NCBI RefSeq assembly: GCF_907164915.1 | Contig: NC_061869.1 | Coordinates: 1 to 64,000 of the forward strand | Source of the DNA: Impatiens glandulifera | Taxonomy: Eukaryota; Streptophyta; Magnoliopsida; Ericales; Balsaminaceae | Direction of reading: 5' to 3' | Length of the DNA stretch: 64,000 nt | In this document: one piece after another, positions 57,940 through 64,000 of the stretch | Layout: each line of letters begins with the position of its first letter | How positions within the stretch are numbered: position 1 is the first letter of the stretch | Position numbers and translations under genes: made by a program | Notes under the pieces: model-generated | What the model was told of the DNA's origin: nothing | What the model saw: only the letters and a program-made list of their open reading frames with translations | Database searches by the model: none

Positions 57940-59600
57940 AGAAAGTTAGCATACCTGTTCCTGTTTCTCCTGAACTTCCTCTATAAATGTTCGCCTCTTC
58001 AAAGCGAAATGTAAATAAAACACTTGTGCAGCTTTCTTATGCAACTATTAAAATAGAAAGAAAAAAGGTATTATTCATATGTACCATTTAGTTGGTCCAA
58101 TATACGTTCATTCTCACAGTGAAACTATATTGAGTTCAACTTTATGAAAAGGAAGGATTACAAATGATCCTCTAGCAACCACTCTCATTTTCCACAATAA
58201 GAATACTATCATTTTCCACAATCAGAAATCAATGTGCTGAAAAAATGACTAATAAACTCGCCTAGAAGACTAACAGCAACTGAAACTACTGAAATTAGAC
58301 AACAGTATATAAATAATCTGAAATCTAAGTACTTCTTGATATGTGAAATGAAACAATACCAAACAAAAGGTGCATGGTAAGATTAGCCACACAAACTAAT
58401 CCAATTTTTCATCCCATCAATGAGAAAAATGCAAATCCTTCATTTGATTATATATGTAACTCTAGGTGTAACTCTAGGCTTTCAGTTACAGGAATCAATC
58501 AATATGAATAATCAAATCAAAGCAGCTTGGAAAAGACTTTAGTAACCATAGTAATTTTCCTAAGCTGATAATATAATAAAATAATACCATTCATGACTAG
58601 TATGGAAGTGAGTGAATTATGCCAGGAGTCTGAAATTCAAGTGGCTAACTCATCATTGAGTAGAACTCAGTGCCATTAATGAAAGCTTGATCCAATGTTT
58701 TGTTTGTGAAACCGTTTCAATAAGGTTCTAATGTCAGTTTCCACTTATATATTACAGTAGTATGTTGAGCCTATTTCTATTAATCAAAGTCGTATGCAAA
58801 GTTGAAACCAAACAGCTTAGCAGTTAGCTCCACATATTTCTAGTAAGATTAAAAAACATATTATACTTTCAAACCCCCACAAGCAGTAGAAACTTAGCTC
58901 AAACACTTGTCTATTTATCACCTCAATATTCAGAATCGCAATTCACATATTCACTCGCAATAAACAAGAGCAAGAGCAAAAACAAACAAGCTATGATCAG
59001 TTAAAAGAGATCATACCTATTTGTATTGGAACTCGATGGTGTAAGAAAGGAGTGCTGGACTAATATCGGTAGCGTCAGGCCGAGAAACGGACACGATTTT
59101 GGCCGTGGGCAACTCATCGAAAATTGGAGTCGACTCCAGGTCATCAACGTGTTGGAGAAGAAAGGTGGCTCCGTCTGCATTTCCCTACTCCCTTCTCTCT
59201 CATACGATTTCTCACGTTTATCCCGATCTGACTTATTATCTTTATCGTAAGACTTCTCACACTTTCCTCGATCGTTCTTAGGTTCATGAGATCTCTTGCG
59301 CTTATCGCGACGATCGGATTGCATCTCCCTGTTATCTTCCATATCCATCTTCCCTTCACGAAATCTCTCACGCTCCGAAGAATGCTCTCGGGTCCTTCGG
59401 CGGTCACCGCCGCCATCGTCGTCCCCCGGTCCTTGTCGTACTTTGAGCGATGCCTTTAGTACTTTGAGCGATGCCTTTATTTATCATCGCGGTCATCTTT
59501 GAATGATTTGTGCCTACTGGACCGGTGCTTATGACCTCGATCGCGATCTTCAGAGAAATCTTTCTCTCTATCTTCACGATCGACCTCTAGATTTAGGGTT
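57940..59600 (-). pseudogene. PLD-zeta exons 1-2 with RD-rich fragment, right copy 2
   Basis: Direct repeat of 34340-35965. Exon 2 at about 57951-58040 again encodes HKKAAQVFYLHFALKRRTFI EEVQEKQEQ; exon 1 ends at about 59013 with FQYK followed by TAG; RD-rich reading follows to about 59416. Near 59440-59480 a 21-bp segment (GTACTTTGAGCGATGCC) is tandemly duplicated, absent from the other copies. Confidence 0.82.
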
Positions 59601-59619
59601 TAGTCAATTTGGTATATTA

Positions 59620-59623
59620 TTAT

Positions 59624-59667
<44 letters not shown>

Positions 59668-60862
59668 AGTGTAAAATAGTAACAAATTCAAATATTAAAA
59701 GGGAATACAAATATAGTAAAAAAATGTTAAGTCATTAAAATAATTGCTTGAGTTATTTATTTTGACAAATTTTCAGCATAAATAATATCAAAATAACAAT
59801 TTCCAAATAGGTTTACATTTACTTATGATATCAATATGTAATTATTCAATTAAAATAGACTTAAAAGTGCATTGTCATAGACCAGATTAAAACTTTTTGT
59901 CCAATTTTATTACAATCTAACACTATTTTATACATATAATATGAAAAGAAAAGAAATATGTCACATTTAAATAGATGATGTAATCCTCTATTAATTAACA
60001 CTGACAAGAAATTTGACTTATTTATGCTAGGTATGAGAATATAAACAAGAGGAATTAGTAATGGTGAGGTTAGGCTCATCTGCTAAATTATGTTTCCTTT
60101 CGTTATAAAAATAAAATAAAAAGCATGCACCAATTAGTATGGTTTCGTCTATACAATTTAATATTCTTAGTGAGATAATTAATTTTTTCATGCCTCAAGA
60201 TTTCCCATATATCTTCATTTGTCCCGTCTCACTAGACATAGTGTCTCACTAAACATAGTTAATTTATTTTTTTATTTTTTTATTTTATCATTTTCACCTA
60301 ATTAATTAGGTTTTGATACCTGGATTGAATATTTTTATGAGTCAAATGAGGTTGAGCTATCCAAAATTTTAGTTATTAGAAACCTTTTTCAAATAAACAA
60401 AATGTCCATATCACTTTCGATATTTCGTAATATTTCGTTTTTCTAATTAATTTATCACTTTTTAAAATTAAATGATATTTAGAAACGTTTTGAACATATC
60501 TTTTTTAAATTGAGTATTATTTTCGATATTTACGCATTTTAATTTGTCGAATTTGATTTAAGTAACTAAAAAAATTGTAATTTGAAAAAATATTTAAGAA
60601 AATTTAAATAGAGAAATATTTTGTATTTATTTTTAAAAAATATTCATAAAGACACAACTTTGTGTTTTGTTTATCAATTTAGACGTATTTATGTTTTAAA
60701 TTGAGTATTTTTCAAAATATATGTGTTCAAAACTGTCTAATATTGTTATAATACCTTAAAAATATATATAATAAGTGAGAATAATTGGAAAAATCAAAAA
60801 AAAAATTTATAATTTATCTTTACAAATGTGAAAAAAAAAATTAATGACAAATTTTTTAATAA
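59620..60862 (-). repeat. AT-rich subtelomeric module, right copy 2 (truncated)
   Basis: Matches 36000-37135, with a (TA)n tract at 59629-59664. On its tail-proximal side it ends at 60862, much earlier than copy 1 (38105), directly against tail G. Confidence 0.83.
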
Positions 60863-60864
60863 TT

Positions 60865-61040
60865 GAAGTATCCATTAAACTGACCCAATATACCAACAAT
60901 TCATAAGCCCAAGATACGGGCCCATGTTATATGCTTAATTATAATCCATTATATAAATAACATTTTCCTTCTTCTCTAGCAATGTGGGAATATACTTATC
61001 ACATAAAAAAAAATTAGCTGAATACAGAGCAAAGTGTTTA
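60865..61040 (-). repeat. Subtelomeric tail repeat, copy G
   Basis: Minus strand: CTGTATTCAGC, T9, ATGTGATAAG, TTCCCACATTGCTAGAGAAG, TAATTAAGCATATAACATGG, GGGCCCGTATCTTGGGC and ATTGGGTCAGTTTAATGG. Closest to telomere-capped copy C. The G-rich terminus is absent. Confidence 0.8.
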
Positions 61041-63420
61041 GCATTTGGCTGTAATAGAACCTAAAATGCATCTGTGCTGCTCAATACAACATATAGTATA
61101 GAATATGTTAGCAATTGATACCAGTACATTTCCTGCTTTCCATAATTTATGTAAGTGCTTTTCTGCACTAGGCAATGTCCAAAGGAAAAGAAGACATACA
61201 CAAGGAAAAAACAACATTCAAGTAAAGTATACCTTTCGAATTTCATGATTCTTGTATAGGACCACACTTGTTCCTTTTGGAGCCAATCCATACTTGTGTA
61301 CATCAACAGACATCGAAGTTACTCCTTGTACCGTAAAGTCAAAAAGAGGTATAGGGTACCTAAAAGGTAGTTCATACCTAACAAAGTTAGAGAGACAAAT
61401 TCCAATATTCCATACACAATGTTAATACTATCTGGAAAATACTTAACAAAGATATGTTAGTCAAAAGGTCTCCAAAGGAATGGAAAAGTATCAAAGTTTG
61501 GATGATTAAGAAAACTGAGGACAAATCTTATTTAATAACCTCTTGGGAAATTTTAGTAAAAGGTTCTTTTCCCAAAAAAACAATGCAAGATACTTATTGT
61601 AAGCTAATGGCTTGGTAATTAAGTTTGAACAGAAGCTATGAGGTTCTGGTTTGGATATTACGTTGCTTAGCCATAAATGAGGTTATCATATGTAACCATT
61701 TTTCTATTTAAACACTTCTCAGGTTATTGGAGATCATTAACAAGTCATTTTCTTAAGATCTCAAAGTTAAAAGACACAAATTTCAACATCTAGTGTCTTA
61801 TCCAGAGGGATTACCAACTGAACTATAATATGGAAAGAACAATTCAAACAACTTCACCATTTATATAACTATAAAGACAATATTTTACTTGTCTGCTTTA
61901 GTGGAACAAAATGAACACCTCAGTGGTCAAAGTTTCATATCATATTGTTCTACCAAAGTAATACTCCAGATTGAATGAGAAAAAGAAAAGAAAACAAACA
62001 CAGTAAGAAACTAATAGGATATATCAAGTGAATTGAATGAGGTAAAAAAAGTCAACACTTGGAGAAGGAAATAATCTCTAATAGATCATTGAAATTGAAC
62101 TTGAATGAGTCTCAATTTTCTACACTAAACTCAAATTGGCTCAATTTAGCCATTAAACTATGTTATTGAACATACCCAAGTTTACTAGCAAAGGGCAATA
62201 CAAAACCTCCAAGACACAGATCAACATGTAAGCATATATCGTAGCTAAGAGCTAATTTGCCAAGCTCCTACATGAATCCAAAGAAGAGTCAATTTAGTGC
62301 TACTAGTAATTAAGCCAACAAGACTATTTCCAAAAAAAAGTAATTAAGTCGACAAGAAGTAGAGATTTCAGGTGTATCCACATACTTCAATAGGATCTAT
62401 GATGCCATGTGGGAAGCCAGGAGCTGATCCAACTATCTGTTTTAATTATAAAAAAAAATAACAGTTCCTTGATCACAATACATAAGTTTAAGTCGCAAAT
62501 AACAAAACCTCGTATTAGGCTAACAATTTCAAGAGTACAAATCATGGAAGTTAAGTTAGATGACATCTTAATGTCTTCAATGGGTGTAAGTACCAATATA
62601 GTGTTTTTGTTGACATATCGTCTAATTGATGCAGTATCTGCTTGAAAGTGTGTAAGGAGCAGTCTAGTGAATCAGCTTTTAGATAGAACATATGAGGGTA
62701 GTATGCGTACATTTCTGGTCTTACAATACCCTTCCTAGCTTTCATGAAGTCGCGAGATGACTTTACGGCTAACAGTATGCTTTCAGTTCCTCCAGATGTC
62801 ATGTTACCACAAATTTGTCCTCCATAAGATTTCTCTTGGCTTCCCATGAGTGCAGCTGTCATGGCAACCACTTCTGCCTCAAATTTGACAACACTGTAGA
62901 ACACATCCATGTGTAATGGATTGGTGTGAGCAAACCTGAGAATTCGTTCAAATTTGAGCATGGTTCATCAAACAAAACACAATAATAATAATAATAATTG
63001 GCATCTCTAAAACAGAGAGGTGTCTTACGCACATGGAGCATGCCTCATTTATCAAAGAAAAATGCCCTTCAGTTTCACTACCTCCAATATAACTACATAT
63101 ATACAGGGTCAAAAACATTAACACATGTCAAAACGACTATGGACTCTTGAGTAACAAAGAGCATGTGTTGTTGATTGAATAACTTTACAAAACGTACACT
63201 GTACCAGAGCATTTGCCTTGCCAAACCACATCATTTCTTTTGTCCTCTCTCATTTTCTCAAGAACACCTACTCCTAACCCTACCACAGGTAACTCTGTTC
63301 TCCAACCATTCCCACTTTTAGATTTACTATTGGACTGCAACTTATCTACTACCTGCACAATTAAAATTCTTTGAACATCCCCCAATGGCAGAAGAAGGGT
63401 GCAAGCTGGAAGGACTTGGA
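61041..63420 (-). pseudogene. Sphingosine-1-phosphate lyase pseudogene (DPL1-like), truncated at the 3' end
   Basis: A PLP-dependent ER lyase of sphingolipid breakdown, read on the minus strand: VVDKLQSNSKSKSGNG and LGVGVLEKMREDKRNDVVWQ GKCSGTVYV (63355-63190); YIGGSETEGHFSLINEACSM (about 63094-63035); FAHTNPLHMDVFYSVVKFEA EVVAMTAALMGSQEK then GGQICGNMTSGGTESILLAV KSSRDFMK (62940-62730); RRYVNKNTIL (about 62625); QIVGSAPGFPHGIIDPIE (about 62440-62390); ELGKLALSYDICLHVDLCLG GFVLPFASKLG (62270-62180); DFTVQGVTSMSVDVHKYGLA PKG (61370-61245) with the cofactor lysine in SVDVHKYG. The exon with the family's SAHSAYDKA segment is not found, and everything after LYKNHEIRK is missing, replaced by an SRP14 exon start at about 61060 and then tail G. 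N-terminal exons may lie beyond 63420 or past the window. Confidence 0.87.
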
Positions 63421-64000
63421 AGACCAGACAACTTCTAAGATTAATAGAAATTAATAAAGTATCTGAGTATTTTAGTTCTCCGGATATTCTATAAGTCAAA
63501 GAATAAATAGAAACTAAAGAAGAAGAATAAGAGAAGAAGAAGACAATACTCTCAGTGGATAAGAGAAGGTCTTTACTTAGGTAAATCATCACAATAATTA
63601 TACAGTGATTACTAAGTAATGACAGTATGGGCTTTGAGTTCAAGAAAGTTAAATGATCTAAGTTCTCATGGAAAAACAGAAAATTGAGATAAGATCTTGG
63701 TCATTCATTGCATGATCAATGGAAAAGTGGATAACAGAAGGTAGGATGTGCAAGTTTAAACCAAGCAAATACATACTCCAATAAGGACCATCACTAAAAA
63801 ACACATAGAAATCCACCAAGAGTTTTTTGCAGCAACAAAAAATCCATGAGATAAGTATCAGAGTTAGGCTTTCTGAAGTATTTTTCTAGATGCAAATATT
63901 ATCAGCTTGAGTTTCTCTATTACAAAGTCAACTGCCAAATATAGCACTCCATGTATCAGGTATCTGCAATAATTGTATTTTATTTTTACTACAAGGATTT
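63421..64000. other. Intron-like sequence upstream of the S1P lyase exons
   Basis: No exon is recognised between 63421 and the window end; the sequence is AT-rich and purine-rich (GAAGAAGAATAAGAGAAG). The ORF at 63185-63643 is exon plus read-through of intron. Confidence 0.5.

Noticed and set aside
61061..61306. 81-residue minus-strand ORF at the 3' end of the S1P lyase fragment
   Set aside because: It is exon read-through into intron in the wrong frame.

Overview
This window is nuclear DNA from a flowering plant. It carries long arrays of the Arabidopsis-type telomere repeat TTTAGGG, AT-rich intergenic DNA with long (AT)n tracts, and intron-split pieces of plant genes (GIGANTEA, phospholipase D zeta, a UDP-xylose-transporter-like nucleotide-sugar transporter, a CACTA transposase-associated domain). 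The species cannot be named from the sequence. I found no intact conventional gene. Nearly everything recognisable is a broken fragment, and one ORF (16483-17232) is open from end to end.

Layout. The window is two chromosome ends placed head to head. The left arm (1-25,914) runs into TTTAGGG repeats (25,915-28,550). A 100-base N gap follows (28,551-28,650), then CCCTAAA repeats (28,651-31,225) and the right arm (31,226-64,000). Both G-rich strands point into the gap, so the join is most likely a scaffolding join of two telomere-capped contigs rather than an ordinary locus.

Left arm, from centromere side to telomere: two RPL10a exon copies, an importin-5 fragment, an AT-rich stretch, a GIGANTEA fragment, a UXT-like/bZIP block on the minus strand, a 2.2-kb AT-rich module, RD-rich/pyrophosphatase/CACTA-TAD pieces, a second AT-rich module, RD-rich/PLD-zeta, importin-5, SRP14, importin-5 again, UTP21, a possible Ca2+-ATPase first exon joined to the Ran C-terminus, then the telomere. 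Right arm, from telomere outward: Ran, PLD-zeta/RD-rich, AT-rich module, bZIP/UXT-like block (plus strand, inverted copy of the left one), a hAT insertion, AT-rich DNA, a coiled-coil piece, a WDR44-like piece, RPT6, a class II TPS piece, GIGANTEA, an ACA-type Ca2+-ATPase, VPS35, a second PLD-zeta/AT-rich block, and a sphingosine-1-phosphate lyase pseudogene. Captured exons keep their introns, so copying was at DNA level.

The main observation is a roughly 150-220 bp 'tail' sequence seen 11 times. Its core is a T-run, then TCCCACATCG, then GGGCCTGTGACCCATG, and the better-kept copies end in a G-rich GGGTGGGTGGTAATTYGGGTTT. All four left-arm copies are on the plus strand and all seven right-arm copies on the minus strand, so every copy points to its own telomere. 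The outermost copy on each arm is fused directly to the telomere repeats, and the tail terminus itself supplies a GGGTTT seed. I suggest that internal tails are fossil chromosome ends buried by successive additions of new terminal DNA. The alternative is a telomere-directed mobile element carrying gene fragments. All family identifications are from reading translations by eye, without database searches.
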